DNA of 64,000 nucleotides, taken from Pseudomonas sp. P5_109 (lineage in GTDB: Bacteria > Pseudomonadota > Gammaproteobacteria > Pseudomonadales > Pseudomonadaceae). The notes below the pieces were generated by a model. That model saw only the letters and a list, made by a program, of their open reading frames with translations. It did not search any database and was not told the origin of the DNA. This document shows positions 1 through 8,896 of the stretch, piece after piece (the first letter of the stretch is position 1; each line of letters begins with the position of its first letter). The stretch lies in assembly GCF_034009455.1 (NCBI RefSeq), contig NZ_CP125380.1, positions 5,913,501 to 5,977,500 on the forward strand. The letters are read 5' to 3'. The translations under genes were made by a program, and so were the position numbers.

Positions 1-1
1 C

Positions 2-121
2 GTTCAGGACCGCCATTGGCTGGTGTATTGCGCCCTCGGTGGCCACCAGCATGCGGATTTACCGGAGGCGGATTTGCTGACGGGCGTGAGCGTGCTGGAC
101 TTTTACTCGCAGGCGGCGTGA
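2..121 (+). CDS. C-terminal fragment of an unidentified protein
   Basis: An open frame enters from the left edge and ends at TGA 119-121, giving 39 residues that end LDFYSQAA. The reading is tryptophan/histidine rich at its start (DRHWLVYCALGG) and reads like a real protein tail. A REP palindrome follows ten bases later, which commonly marks a gene end in Pseudomonas, and the next gene is convergent. I do not recognise the family from so short a piece. Confidence 0.55.
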   Translation, partial: VQDRHWLVYCALGGHQHADLPEADLLTGVSVLDFYSQAA

Positions 122-130
122 CACCAACGC

Positions 131-239
131 CCCCTGTAGGAGCGAGCCTGCTCGCGATGGTCGTTAACGATTACGCGGGGAATCTGATACCCCACGGCGC
201 CCTCAAGTCCATCGCGAGCAGGCTCGCTCCTACAGGGGC
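131..239. repeat. Paired REP palindromes (REPIN)
   Basis: Left arm CCCCTGTAGGAGCGAGCCTG continues to 160; its reverse complement lies at 209-238 with a 48-base non-palindromic centre. It sits in the gap between the convergent gene tail and the yajG-like gene. Confidence 0.85.
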
Positions 240-244
240 TCGCA

Positions 245-829
245 TTATTCGCCGAGAATCTGACCCACGGTCGGGTCCTTGAACAAGCGGGTCAATGCAT
301 CGCTCAGCACATCGCTGACCAGCTTGGTGTTGGTTTCCTGGTTCGGCGCCATACCGAAGCGCTGGTCCAGGGACGAACCATAACGGCCGCTGTAGCGACG
401 GTTGGCGTTCTGTACATCGGAGCGGAACGTCGCGCCGATGGTGGCTTCGGTCACGTACATGCCTTCCTTGGGCGACTGGTACTTCAATTCTGCCAGGGTC
501 ACGGTCAATTGCGGTGCATTCATCGCATTGTTCGTCGGGGTAAAGCCCAACAGACGTACGGCGGCCTCAGCCTGGGCCTGCAGCTTCGGCAGGATCTGTG
601 CGCCCTGCACGGTGATCGCGCTGGTCTCCGGGTACAGGCCACCACGGGTGCCCAGCGTCGGTGACGGACGACCGTCCACTACACGCACCACGACAGGCTG
701 ACCATGGCCGACCGGGGCCAACTGGGCGGTCAGCTTGGGTTCCGGGCTCAGTTGTTGCGGGCTGTGGGCGCAGCCAACCAGGGTCAAACTGGTCACAGTG
801 ATCAAACCGAACAACAGGCGTTGCAACAT
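245..829 (-). CDS. YajG-family lipoprotein
   Basis: A 194-residue protein starting MLQRLLFGLI. The first 20 residues are a lipoprotein signal peptide with lipobox LVGC, so the mature protein should be lipid-anchored. The body matches the YajG/Lipoprotein_16 family (VVVRVVDGRP, then a long beta-rich domain ending in a helical tail). An in-frame start 99 bases upstream would add 33 residues before the signal peptide, so the start at 829 is preferred; GGAGAGAAG precedes it. The molecular function of YajG proteins is not established. It is monocistronic as far as can be seen. Confidence 0.85.
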   Translation of the reverse strand: MLQRLLFGLITVTSLTLVGCAHSPQQLSPEPKLTAQLAPVGHGQPVVVRVVDGRPSPTLGTRGGLYPETSAITVQGAQILPKLQAQAEAAVRLLGFTPTNNAMNAPQLTVTLAELKYQSPKEGMYVTEATIGATFRSDVQNANRRYSGRYGSSLDQRFGMAPNQETNTKLVSDVLSDALTRLFKDPTVGQILGE

Positions 830-1033
830 GCTCTTCTCTCCAGAATCAGGCACAAACAGGCCGGCAGTATAGCGGTGCGCCACTGCGGGTAACCAGCACC
901 GCACAGTGTTTGATGAAATCTCTGACACCCCCTCGGAAATGCGGTTCCTGTCACACAGATGTCACCACTCCTACACTTGCACGTAATGGCCTGAAGGCAA
1001 TCTTCTCAGCAGTCACCCACACGGTATTTCGCC

Positions 1034-1273
1034 ATGCGCCATCTGATCTCCCTGTTCGCGCCACGCCCACTGCATCGCTGCTTCGCCCTGCTCGACCGCA
1101 ACGGCCACTGCCAGTCCTTCAAACAGTGCAGCCTCCAGCCCATGGGCGATGGCTGGGTTGAAATCGAAGAGATCCGTCTGAACTGGCTGAATCAGCCGCT
1201 GCCAGCCGGCGCCCGCGTCGTCTCGCAACAGCAGCAGCCACGCTCACGTGCACAGCAACTGCTGACAACCTGA
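1034..1273 (+). CDS. Small conserved hypothetical protein (79 aa)
   Basis: A 79-residue ORF beginning MRHLISLFAPRPLHRCFALL, with a compact central part (GDGWVEIEEIRLNWL) and a glutamine-rich tail. Codon use is like the neighbours. I recall similar small proteins beside mqo in other Pseudomonas but know no function. There is no signal peptide or membrane segment. No clear Shine-Dalgarno is visible before the ATG, which lowers confidence. Confidence 0.55.
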   Translation: MRHLISLFAPRPLHRCFALLDRNGHCQSFKQCSLQPMGDGWVEIEEIRLNWLNQPLPAGARVVSQQQQPRSRAQQLLTT

Positions 1274-1979
1274 CCAAACACCTAATAAAAGTCATTAAAC
1301 ACGACCATTTCCCTGCGTTTCTTAGATACAATCTCCCCCCGATTATAAGGACGTCTCCTGATCGGGCCTCGCAGCATCGTCAATGCGCTTGTATTGACAC
1401 CCCGCACCGCCCACAGAGAGCCGCCCACACAGATCGAGTGAAGCTGGCGCGCTTGCTGTTTTGTTGAGCAAAACCTCCACTTTTCGCGAATCTGCAGAGC
1501 TGTCATTACGCTCGGTCACTGAGCTGTCTGCCCGTTTTTCGGGCACGGTGCCAGGCTGGGACAGCCCTTTTTGAGGTTCACGTCTTCAAAAGAGCGTGAA
1601 AAAAACGGGTTTTCACAACTTCACAAGAGTGTGGCGAGCAAATGAATAGTTTTGCGTCTGAACATGCACCATTAGCGTCTACAACAGCCCAACGACACAG
1701 GACCGAGTATTCCTCGAACACCGGAGCCTGAAGCCTGTCCGCTACGGATTTGGTTGCACAAACGGATGTATCGACCATAAGTCGAATTGCCTCCCGCGCG
1801 CTGAAATGAGTTCATATGGCTCATAGGCCCGGCAGGTAGCGTCCGTCGAAGTTGCGATAAATTGCGAAGATTCGGACATGGCGATACTGCCATGAGTTCG
1901 AGGGGCATCACTGACTCGCCCCGGAACGCCTGGCAGCCATGCCGACAATTTGGTGCTGCAGATTTTGGAGACGCGTTAA
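1274..1979 (+). other. 706-base gene-free stretch with tandem hairpins (mqo leader or small RNA locus)
   Basis: No convincing protein gene lies here. A possible -10 TACAAT is at 1327-1332. Four local hairpins follow: GTTTTG-TTGAG-CAAAAC (1458-1474), GCTC-N7-GAGC (1510-1524), TGCCCG-TTTTT-CGGGCA (1529-1545) and GGCTG-GGA-CAGCC followed by CTTTTT (1554-1572). The last looks like a weak intrinsic terminator. Some arms can pair alternatively (GCTGTC 1523-1528 with GACAGC 1560-1565). The remaining 400 bases to mqo show no recognised element except the ribosome site GGAG 1967-1970. Confidence 0.5.
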
Positions 1980-3488
1980 ATGGCGCATAACGAAGCAGTC
2001 GACGTAGTACTGGTTGGGGCCGGCATCATGAGTGCCACCCTGGCGGTACTGCTCAAAGAGCTCGACCCCGCGATCAAGCTGGAAGTCGTCGAGCTGATGG
2101 ATTCCGGTGCCGCGGAGAGTTCCAACCCGTGGAACAACGCCGGTACCGGTCACGCCGGGCTGTGTGAGCTCAACTACACGCCGCAGGCCGCCGATGGCGC
2201 CGTCGACATCAAGAAAGCCGTGCACATCAACACCCAATTCGAGGTGTCGAAGCAGTTCTGGTCGTACCTGACCAAAAAAGGCACGTTCGGCTCGTGCAAA
2301 TCGTTTATCAGCCCGGTGCCACACCTGAGTTTCGTGCAAGGCGACAGCGGCGTGTCCTTCCTCAAGGAACGCTTCAAGGTGCTGAGCAAGCACCACGCCT
2401 TCACGGACATGGAGTACACCGAAGACAAGGCAAAGATGGCAGAGTGGATGCCATTGATGATGCCTGGCCGCGACGCTGGCGAAACCCTGGCCGCCACCCG
2501 CGTGATCAATGGCACCGACGTCAACTTCGGCGCCCTGACCAACCAGTTGCTCAAGCACCTGACCAGCGCACCCGATGCCCAGGTCAAGTACTGCAAGCGC
2601 GTGACCGGCCTCAAGCGCAGCAACGGCGGCTGGACTGTCAGCATCAAGGACGTCAACAGCGGCAACACCCGTGAAGTCGACGCCAAGTTCGTCTTCCTCG
2701 GCGCTGGCGGCGCGGCATTGCCGTTGCTGCAAGCCTCGGGCATCGAAGAAAGCAAAGGCTTCGGCGGCTTCCCGATCAGCGGCCAGTGGCTGCGTTGCGA
2801 CAACCCGGAAGTGGTCAAGCACCACCAGGCCAAGGTGTACAGCCAGGCAGCCGTGGGTTCGCCGCCCATGTCCGTGCCGCACCTGGACACCCGCGTGGTC
2901 GATGGCAAGACGTCCCTGCTGTTCGGACCCTACGCCGGTTTCACCACCAAGTTCCTCAAGCACGGTTCCTTCATGGACTTGCCGATGTCGGTTCGCGCCG
3001 GCAACATCGGGCCGATGCTGGCCGTGGCGAAAAACAACATGGACCTGACCAAGTACCTGGTCAGCGAAGTGATGCAGTCGATGGAGCAGCGCCTGGATTC
3101 CCTGCGCCGCTTCTACCCGGAGGCGAAAGCCGAAGACTGGCGCCTGGAAGTGGCCGGCCAACGGGTGCAAATCATCAAGAAAGACCCGAAAAAAGGCGGC
3201 ATCCTGCAATTCGGTACCGAACTGGTCGCGGCCAAGGACGGTTCCCTGGCGGCACTGCTCGGCGCTTCGCCAGGTGCCTCGGTGACCGTTTCGATCATGC
3301 TCGAGCTGATCGAAAAATGCTTCCCGACCAAGGCCAAGGGCGAATGGGCTGGCAAACTGGCAGAGATCTTCCCGGCCCGGGAAAAAGTCCTGGAAATCGA
3401 CGCTGCGCTGTATCGCAAGATCAACACGCAGAACAACGTTGCCCTGGAACTGGTTGAAGCCAGCAGCGAGACCGAAAGCTACGCTTGA
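1980..3488 (+). CDS. mqo: Malate:quinone oxidoreductase
   Basis: A 502-residue FAD enzyme that oxidises malate to oxaloacetate and passes electrons to the quinone pool at the inner membrane, serving the TCA cycle. The N-terminus carries the dinucleotide fold [20 protein letters not shown] and the family stretch [20 protein letters not shown] lies near residue 45. The [11 protein letters not shown] and [20 protein letters not shown] segments are also typical, and the length matches the family. GGAG nine bases upstream supports the ATG. It is followed by a REP-containing terminator and transcribed alone behind an unusually long leader. Confidence 0.97.
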   Translation: MAHNEAVDVVLVGAGIMSATLAVLLKELDPAIKLEVVELMDSGAAESSNPWNNAGTGHAGLCELNYTPQAADGAVDIKKAVHINTQFEVSKQFWSYLTKKGTFGSCKSFISPVPHLSFVQGDSGVSFLKERFKVLSKHHAFTDMEYTEDKAKMAEWMPLMMPGRDAGETLAATRVINGTDVNFGALTNQLLKHLTSAPDAQVKYCKRVTGLKRSNGGWTVSIKDVNSGNTREVDAKFVFLGAGGAALPLLQASGIEESKGFGGFPISGQWLRCDNPEVVKHHQAKVYSQAAVGSPPMSVPHLDTRVVDGKTSLLFGPYAGFTTKFLKHGSFMDLPMSVRAGNIGPMLAVAKNNMDLTKYLVSEVMQSMEQRLDSLRRFYPEAKAEDWRLEVAGQRVQIIKKDPKKGGILQFGTELVAAKDGSLAALLGASPGASVTVSIMLELIEKCFPTKAKGEWAGKLAEIFPAREKVLEIDAALYRKINTQNNVALELVEASSETESYA

Positions 3489-3500
3489 TTCGGCCGTATG

Positions 3501-3622
3501 AAAAACGCCCCGCTCCTGTAGGAGCCGGCTTGCTGGCGATGGCATCACCCCGGTGGATCTGACAGACCGAGGTGATGCCATCGCCAGCAAGCCGGCTCCT
3601 ACAAGTACGGGGCGTTTTTTTT
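3501..3622. terminator. Terminator stem with a REP pair in its loop
   Basis: The outer arms AAAAACGCCCCG (3501-3512) and CGGGGCGTTTTTTTT (from 3608) form a bidirectional intrinsic terminator. Between them lies a complete REP pair: TGTAGGAGCCGGCTTGCTGG (3518 on) and its complement ending at 3602. It separates mqo from the convergent small gene. Confidence 0.8.
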
Positions 3623-3639
3623 GCGGTGCCTAAAAGATC

Positions 3640-3927
3640 TTAACCGCGCGCCTTCTCGATCAGTTCGATGTAATCCGGCGCATTGCGCTGATCCTTGATC
3701 AGGGCAACGAAGTCATTGCCGTGCTCATCCTTGCCATTCACGTCGTAACCAGCCTCGACGAAGAACGTCAGGAAACGCTCGAAATCGTCGATGCGCAGGC
3801 CACGGTAGGCCTTGACCAGCTTGTGCAGAGACGGAGAAGTCGCGTCGACCGGTTCGAAATCGAGGAACAACTTGATCTGCTCATCGCCGATCTCGTCACC
3901 AATCACTTGTTTTTTATCTTTACGCAT
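3640..3927 (-). CDS. PA4642-family protein
   Basis: A 95-residue soluble acidic protein. It starts MRKDKKQVIGDEIGDEQIKL and continues through an alpha-helical region (RIDDFERFLTFFVEAGYDVN) to EYIDEL-like helices at the end. I recall it as the conserved small protein next to mqo in P. aeruginosa (PA4642). The helix-turn arrangement with AGYDVNGKDEHGND is reminiscent of an ankyrin-type unit, but that is inference. No signal peptide, no known function. Confidence 0.75.
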   Translation of the reverse strand: MRKDKKQVIGDEIGDEQIKLFLDFEPVDATSPSLHKLVKAYRGLRIDDFERFLTFFVEAGYDVNGKDEHGNDFVALIKDQRNAPDYIELIEKARG

Positions 3928-3990
3928 TGCCGGCTCCAGCTCGCAGACATTTCACGGGGCGGGCAGTTTACCCCCGTGCGGGCTCAAGGC

Positions 3991-4476
3991 TCAACGCGCA
4001 CGCGTGCTACCGGTGTGCAGATCGGCCCAGACATGCCCATTGGCGTAGCTGAGGAACTGGCAATACACGGTGTCATTGCGTAACAAGTCGATCACCACCC
4101 GGTATTGCGCCAGCGGGTAATAGAGGGTCAGGGTCTTGCTCGACTCGTCGTAGACGGGCTTCTTCAGGCTTTTGCTCTCGCCATCGAAGTTGACCAGCAC
4201 CTGACTGATGGTAGCGCCCTTGTTCAGGGACTTGCCCTTGAGGCGAATCATCAAGGGCGAGGTGACCGGTATCGGCTGTTGATTGGACTGACGCTGAGCG
4301 CCGACCACCACCGAATAATCGGTGACCTGCATCAGTTGCTGCTGTTCGGGAGCGGCATCGCGCAGAGTGAGATCGTCCGGCGGCAGGAATTGACTGTGCA
4401 TGGGCGCAGGAGCGGCAGCCAACGGCAGGCTGAGGGTCAGCAACAGGGCGGCGCAGCAGCGGATCGAACGGCTCAT
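3991..4476 (-). CDS. Exported conserved hypothetical protein
   Basis: A 161-residue protein with a clear Sec signal peptide (MSRSIRCCAALLLTLSLPLA, cleavage near AAA-AP). The mature part is beta-rich (VLVNFDGESKSLKKPVYDES, TLTLYYPLAQYRVVIDLLRN). The upstream frame remains open to 4533, but GGAG ten bases before the ATG at 4476 and the signal peptide fix the start. In PAO1 an equivalent gene lies between PA4642 and the cupin gene. Periplasmic location is inferred; function unknown. Confidence 0.75.
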   Translation of the reverse strand: MSRSIRCCAALLLTLSLPLAAAPAPMHSQFLPPDDLTLRDAAPEQQQLMQVTDYSVVVGAQRQSNQQPIPVTSPLMIRLKGKSLNKGATISQVLVNFDGESKSLKKPVYDESSKTLTLYYPLAQYRVVIDLLRNDTVYCQFLSYANGHVWADLHTGSTRAR

Positions 4477-4533
4477 GACAGACTCCGGAATCGGGGCCGA
4501 ACACTCTAGCATGGGTGCATGGACGCAGATCAA

Positions 4534-4622
4534 TGTGGGAGCGGGCTTGCTCGCGAAGAGGGAGTGTCAGTCAACATCAATGCAGCTGACACACCGCTTT
4601 CGCGAGCAAGCCCGCTCCCACA
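4534..4622. repeat. Paired REP palindromes
   Basis: TGTGGGAGCGGGCTTGCTCG at 4534 and its complement ending at 4622 flank a short unique centre. It lies between two minus-strand genes. Confidence 0.85.
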
Positions 4623-4631
4623 GGGTACCGA

Positions 4632-5105
4632 TCAATCGAACTGCGCGTGCATCCAGGCCTGATACACGGCAACACCAGGCTCGCCTTCGCGCGGCGCCCA
4701 ATGCGCCAGTTCACCTTCACCAACCGGACGGTAAGGGCCGGCCTTGCATTCGAACATCAGGCTGTCGGCTTCCAGCACCACCAAACCGTGGAACACACCG
4801 GTTGGCAGGTCCACGCCAACACAGTCGCCGCCAGCCTCAAGCACGGTCTTGCTCAGCACCGTACCGGTCTCATCAAAGATCAACACGCCCAGCCGCCCCT
4901 TGAGGACCAACAGGGTTTCGGCCTTGTTGTCGCCCAGATGCCGATGAGGCGGGATATACGTGGACGGCTGCAACCCCACCGCCATGCGATGGCAGGCATC
5001 TTCCATCTGATGGAAGTTGTGATGCTGACGTCCACGAGGACTGGCCGCGGCTTTCCCGGCCAGCTCGGCGAACAAGGTCTGATCCAGAAAGCGAGGCGTA
5101 TCCAT
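4632..5105 (-). CDS. WbuC-family cupin metalloprotein
   Basis: A 157-residue single-domain cupin. The metal-binding motif is visible as PPHRHLGDNKAETLLVLKG, with a second conserved block PTGVFHGLVVLE. This matches the WbuC family, named after a gene in O-antigen clusters whose activity is not established. It starts three bases after the hpt stop codon, so the two are almost certainly cotranscribed. A role near purine salvage is not implied by the sequence. Confidence 0.85.
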   Translation of the reverse strand: MDTPRFLDQTLFAELAGKAAASPRGRQHHNFHQMEDACHRMAVGLQPSTYIPPHRHLGDNKAETLLVLKGRLGVLIFDETGTVLSKTVLEAGGDCVGVDLPTGVFHGLVVLEADSLMFECKAGPYRPVGEGELAHWAPREGEPGVAVYQAWMHAQFD

Positions 5106-5108
5106 GTC

Positions 5109-5666
5109 TTACATTCCTTTAACGGCGAAAATCCCGTTGGCGTTACGCCAGTAGCCTTTGTAGTCCATGCCGTAACCGAAGATGTAGCGGTCGATGCACG
5201 GCAGACCGACGAAATCGGCCTTGAGGTCCGGGCGGGCCTTGCGGTCGTGGTCTTTGTCGATCAACACGGCGGTGTGCACTTTACGCGCGCCGGCGTGTTT
5301 GCAGAAGTCGATGATCGCGCCCAGGGTGTGACCTTCGTCGAGGATGTCGTCGATGATCAATACATCACGGTCGATGAAGGACACTTCCGGCTTGGCTTTC
5401 CAGAACAGGTCACCGCCGCTGGTTTCGTTGCGATAGCGGGTCGCGTGCAGGTAGGACGCTTCCAGCGGGAACTGCAGATAGGTCAGCAGCTTGCCGGAGA
5501 AAATCAGGCCGCCGTTCATCACGCAGAACACCACCGGGTTGCTGTCGGCCATTTGTTCGTTGATTTGTGCACCGACACGGGCGATGGCCGCCTCGACTTC
5601 AGCTTCGGTGTACAGGCAGTCAGCCTCTCGCATGATTTGACGGATATGCTCGAGATCAGCGGACAT
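5109..5666 (-). CDS. hpt: Hypoxanthine-guanine phosphoribosyltransferase
   Basis: A 185-residue type I phosphoribosyltransferase that joins hypoxanthine or guanine to PRPP in purine salvage. The PRPP-binding loop VLIIDDILDEGHTLGAI is intact, as is the early VVFCVMNGGLIFSGKLL segment. The start at 5666 follows GGAGAGCGCC; a longer frame to 5717 lacks a ribosome site. It is divergent from upp, so purine and pyrimidine salvage genes share a 175-base intergenic region. The wbuC-type cupin follows in the same transcript. Confidence 0.93.
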   Translation of the reverse strand: MSADLEHIRQIMREADCLYTEAEVEAAIARVGAQINEQMADSNPVVFCVMNGGLIFSGKLLTYLQFPLEASYLHATRYRNETSGGDLFWKAKPEVSFIDRDVLIIDDILDEGHTLGAIIDFCKHAGARKVHTAVLIDKDHDRKARPDLKADFVGLPCIDRYIFGYGMDYKGYWRNANGIFAVKGM

Positions 5667-5841
5667 GGCGCTCTCCAAGGGTTTGAGGGGGAGGGACGGA
5701 TTCGGAAAAGCGGGCAAAGGTACGCATCCAGCGAGGCCAGATCAAGCGTTTGTGGACTAACGTACTGTATGTCTATAGGACAACACCCTCGGATAGATTA
5801 ATCTAGGCCGGTTTTTTTGCCCGCCGCCGGAGCCTTTCCCC

Positions 5842-6480
5842 ATGCCCATCCATGAGATCCGCCACCCGCTGATCCGTCATAAACTTGGCCTAATGCGCCG
5901 CGCAGACATCAGCACGAAGAATTTCCGTGAGCTCGCTCAGGAAGTCGGCGCCCTGCTGACCTATGAAGCCACCAAAGACCTGCCGCTGGAATCCTACGAT
6001 ATCGAAGGCTGGTGCGGCACCGTATCGGTCGAAAAGATCGCCGGCAAGAAAATCACCGTGGTACCGATCCTGCGTGCCGGCATCGGCATGCTCGAAGGCG
6101 TGCTCAGCCTGATCCCCGGCGCCAAAGTCAGCGCCGTCGGCGTGGCTCGCAACGAGGAAACCCTCGAAGCCCACACCTATCTGGAAAAACTGGTACCGGA
6201 AATCGACGAACGCCTGGCGATGATCATCGACCCGATGCTCGCCACCGGCGGCTCGATGGTTGCCACCATCGACCTGCTGAAAAAAGCCGGCTGCAAGGAC
6301 ATTCGCGCCATGGTGCTGGTCGCCGCGCCTGAAGGCATTGCCGTGGTCGAGAAAGCTCACCCGGACGTGATCATCTACACCGCGTCCATTGATCAAAAAC
6401 TGAACGAACACGGTTACATCATCCCAGGGCTGGGCGATGCCGGTGACAAGATCTTCGGCACCAAGCAGAAGGACGCGTGA
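5842..6480 (+). CDS. upp: Uracil phosphoribosyltransferase
   Basis: A 212-residue enzyme converting uracil plus PRPP to UMP. The PRPP site [20 protein letters not shown] and the uracil-binding C-terminus [13 protein letters not shown] are both present, and the length equals the usual 208-212. GGAG lies eleven bases before the ATG. The permease gene uraA begins two bases after the stop, giving an uptake-and-capture operon as in many gamma-proteobacteria. Confidence 0.97.
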   Translation: MPIHEIRHPLIRHKLGLMRRADISTKNFRELAQEVGALLTYEATKDLPLESYDIEGWCGTVSVEKIAGKKITVVPILRAGIGMLEGVLSLIPGAKVSAVGVARNEETLEAHTYLEKLVPEIDERLAMIIDPMLATGGSMVATIDLLKKAGCKDIRAMVLVAAPEGIAVVEKAHPDVIIYTASIDQKLNEHGYIIPGLGDAGDKIFGTKQKDA

Positions 6481-6482
6481 CC

Positions 6483-7757
6483 ATGCAGCAAGAGTTCAAC
6501 GATCCGCTCTGGCGCACGGTACTGTCGGGTGCACAGATGCTGTTCGTGGCCTTCGGCGCCCTGGTGTTGATGCCGCTGATTACCGGCCTCGACCCCAACG
6601 TGGCGCTGTTCACGGCCGGCCTGGGGACGATCCTGTTCCAGATCGTCACCGGGCGCCAGGTGCCAGTGTTCCTGGCATCGAGCTTTGCCTTCATCACCCC
6701 GATCATTCTCGCCAAGGGCCAGTTCGGCCTGGCCGCGACCATGGGCGGCGTGATGGCGGCGGGTTTCGTCTACACCTTCCTCGGCCTTGCGGTGAAGATC
6801 AAAGGCACTGGTTTCATCGACCGCCTGCTGCCTCCGGTAGTGATTGGCCCGGTGATCATCTCCATCGGCCTCGCCATGGCCCCGATCGCCGCCAACATGG
6901 CCATGGGCAAGGCCGGTGACGGCAGCGAGCTGATTCATTACCAGACGGCGATGATGATCTCGATGCCGGCGCTGCTGACCACACTGATCGTCGCGGTTTT
7001 CGGCAAGGGCATCTTCCGCCTGGTGCCGATCATCTCCGGCGTGCTGGTCGGTTTCGGCATGGCGTTCTATTTCGGTGTGGTCGATACCGCGAAGATCGCG
7101 GCGGCACCCTGGTTCGCCATCCCGCACTTCACCGCGCCGGAATTCAACTGGCAGGCGATTCTGTTCATCGTTCCGGTGGCCCTGGCCCCGGCTATCGAAC
7201 ACATCGGCGGCGTGATTGCCGTGGGTAGCGTGACCGGTCGCGATTACCTGAAGAAGCCAGGCCTGCACCGCACCCTGCTCGGCGATGGCATTGCCACCAC
7301 GGCGGCCGGTCTGTTCGGCGGCCCGCCCAACACCACTTACGCCGAAGTGACTGGCGCGGTGATGCTGACCAAGAACTACAACCCGAAAATCATGACCTGG
7401 GCGGCGATCTTCGCCATCAGCCTGGCATTCATCGGCAAGTTCGGCGCACTGCTGCAAAGCATTCCGGTGCCGGTGATGGGCGGGATTCTGTGCCTGTTGT
7501 TCGGTTCGATTGCGGCGGTGGGGATGAACACGCTGATCCGCCACAAGATCGATCTGGGCGAGGCGCGCAATCTGGTGATTGTTTCGGTGACCCTAGTGTT
7601 CGGGATCGGCGGCGTGCTGATCGGCACCGGCACCGGGCCGGACGATTTCGGCCTGAAAGGCATCGCGCTGTGCGCGGTGGTGGCGATTGGCTTGAACCTG
7701 CTCCTGCCGGGCAATGACAGCTGGAAGCACAAGAAGGCGGATGAGCCGCTGCTGTAA
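6483..7757 (+). CDS. uraA: Uracil permease, NCS2 family
   Basis: A 424-residue inner-membrane nucleobase:proton symporter with about 14 hydrophobic segments. NCS2 hallmarks are the QVPVFLASSFAFITPI and VALAPAIEHIGGVIAVGSVT stretches and FGGPPNTTYAEVTGAV. The ATG at 6483 is preferred to the GTG at 6477 because AAGGA at 6469-6473 is then well spaced. The upstream partner upp traps the imported uracil as UMP. It could transport other pyrimidines, but the upp linkage favours uracil. Confidence 0.92.
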   Translation: MQQEFNDPLWRTVLSGAQMLFVAFGALVLMPLITGLDPNVALFTAGLGTILFQIVTGRQVPVFLASSFAFITPIILAKGQFGLAATMGGVMAAGFVYTFLGLAVKIKGTGFIDRLLPPVVIGPVIISIGLAMAPIAANMAMGKAGDGSELIHYQTAMMISMPALLTTLIVAVFGKGIFRLVPIISGVLVGFGMAFYFGVVDTAKIAAAPWFAIPHFTAPEFNWQAILFIVPVALAPAIEHIGGVIAVGSVTGRDYLKKPGLHRTLLGDGIATTAAGLFGGPPNTTYAEVTGAVMLTKNYNPKIMTWAAIFAISLAFIGKFGALLQSIPVPVMGGILCLLFGSIAAVGMNTLIRHKIDLGEARNLVIVSVTLVFGIGGVLIGTGTGPDDFGLKGIALCAVVAIGLNLLLPGNDSWKHKKADEPLL

Positions 7758-7787
7758 TGCTTCAAGAGCTTTGTTGTTAATGAAATA

Positions 7788-7860
7788 GCTTTCGCGAGCA
7801 AGCCCGCTCCCACAGTTTGGAATGCATTTCCCTGTGGGAGCGGGCTTGCTCGCGAAGCTT
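7788..7860. repeat. Paired REP palindromes
   Basis: GCTTTCGCGAGCAAGCCCGC at 7788 and its complement ending at 7860 in the convergent gap between uraA and hemH. The two arms are only about 15 bases apart, so this can also act as a bidirectional hairpin. Confidence 0.85.
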
Positions 7861-8883
7861 TTAAAGCGCCAACGGCGCCCTTTCGCACAACACACTCAAC
7901 GCCCGCGCCCAATGCGGGTCATCGTTGAGGCACGGCACCAGCACCAACTCCTCGCCCCCCGCCTCGCGGAACTGCTCCTTGCCGCGATCACCGATCTCTT
8001 CCAGGGTCTCGATGCAATCGGCAACGAACGCCGGGCACATCACCAGAATCTTTTTCACGCCGCTTTTGGCCAACTCATCGAGGCGCGCTTCAGTGTAGGG
8101 TTCGATCCATTTGGCGCGCCCCAGGCGCGACTGGAACGACACCGACCACTGGCCCTCCGACAGCCCCAAACGCTTCGCCACCTCTGCCGCCGTGCGCAGG
8201 CATTGGCCGCGATAACAGGTGGCGACCACCTCCGGCGGCGCACCCGCGCAGCAATCACCGCCACCCTCGAAGCTATGACCGGGGTTGAGCTTCTTCAGAT
8301 GCCGTTCCGGCAACCCATGAAAACTCATCAGCAAGTGATCGAAGCCCTGCTGCAAATGCGGCCGGGTCGTGGCCACCAGCGCATCGAGGTACTCCGGTTG
8401 ATCGTAGAAAGGCTGGAGCACCGACAACTGCACGTCGAGTTTATTCTCGCGCACAACGCGCTTGGCCTCTTCGATGACCGTGGTAGTGGTGCTGTCGGCG
8501 AACTGTGGATAAAGCGGCGCCAGCGTAATTCGCTTGTGCCCCGCGGCGGCCATGCGCACCAGCGTCGATTCGATTGATGGCTCGCCATAACGCATCGCCA
8601 GTTCGACCGGGCCGTGCTGCCATTGACTGCTCATCGCTTGCTGCAGGCGGCGGCTGAGCACCACCAGTGGCGACCCCTCGTCCCACCAGATCGAGGCGTA
8701 AGCATGGGCCGACTGCTCGGGACGCTTGATCAGGATCAGCGACACCAGCAGGCGTCGCACTGGCCATGGCAAGTCGATCACGTACGGGTCCATCAGAAAT
8801 TGATTGAGGTAGCTGCGCACATCCGCCACCGAGGTGGAGGCAGGTGAACCCAGGTTGACCAGAAGCAACGCGTGATCGGTCAT
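7861..8883 (-). CDS. hemH: Ferrochelatase
   Basis: A 340-residue enzyme inserting ferrous iron into protoporphyrin IX, the last step of heme synthesis. It starts [14 protein letters not shown], the standard N-terminus, and contains the signature [15 protein letters not shown] with the catalytic histidine, then [17 protein letters not shown] and [17 protein letters not shown]. The C-terminus is the usual length for the proteobacterial form. The TIGR01777 gene lies 13 bases upstream on the same strand, so the pair is likely one operon. Confidence 0.96.
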   Translation of the reverse strand: MTDHALLLVNLGSPASTSVADVRSYLNQFLMDPYVIDLPWPVRRLLVSLILIKRPEQSAHAYASIWWDEGSPLVVLSRRLQQAMSSQWQHGPVELAMRYGEPSIESTLVRMAAAGHKRITLAPLYPQFADSTTTTVIEEAKRVVRENKLDVQLSVLQPFYDQPEYLDALVATTRPHLQQGFDHLLMSFHGLPERHLKKLNPGHSFEGGGDCCAGAPPEVVATCYRGQCLRTAAEVAKRLGLSEGQWSVSFQSRLGRAKWIEPYTEARLDELAKSGVKKILVMCPAFVADCIETLEEIGDRGKEQFREAGGEELVLVPCLNDDPHWARALSVLCERAPLAL

Positions 8884-8896
8884 GCAACGTCCTATT

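Noticed and set aside
131..239. Repeats as a CRISPR array
   Set aside because: Each is a single inverted pair with unique centre, not regularly spaced direct repeats, and no cas gene is present.
1642..1731. A 29-residue ORF (MNSFASEHAPLASTT...) in the mqo leader
   Set aside because: Only a weak purine-rich stretch precedes the ATG and there is no link to mqo; kept as a note only.
1908..3590. A 560-codon minus-strand frame across mqo
   Set aside because: Fully antisense to mqo, which has intact FAD motifs and the family length; the shadow protein resembles no family.
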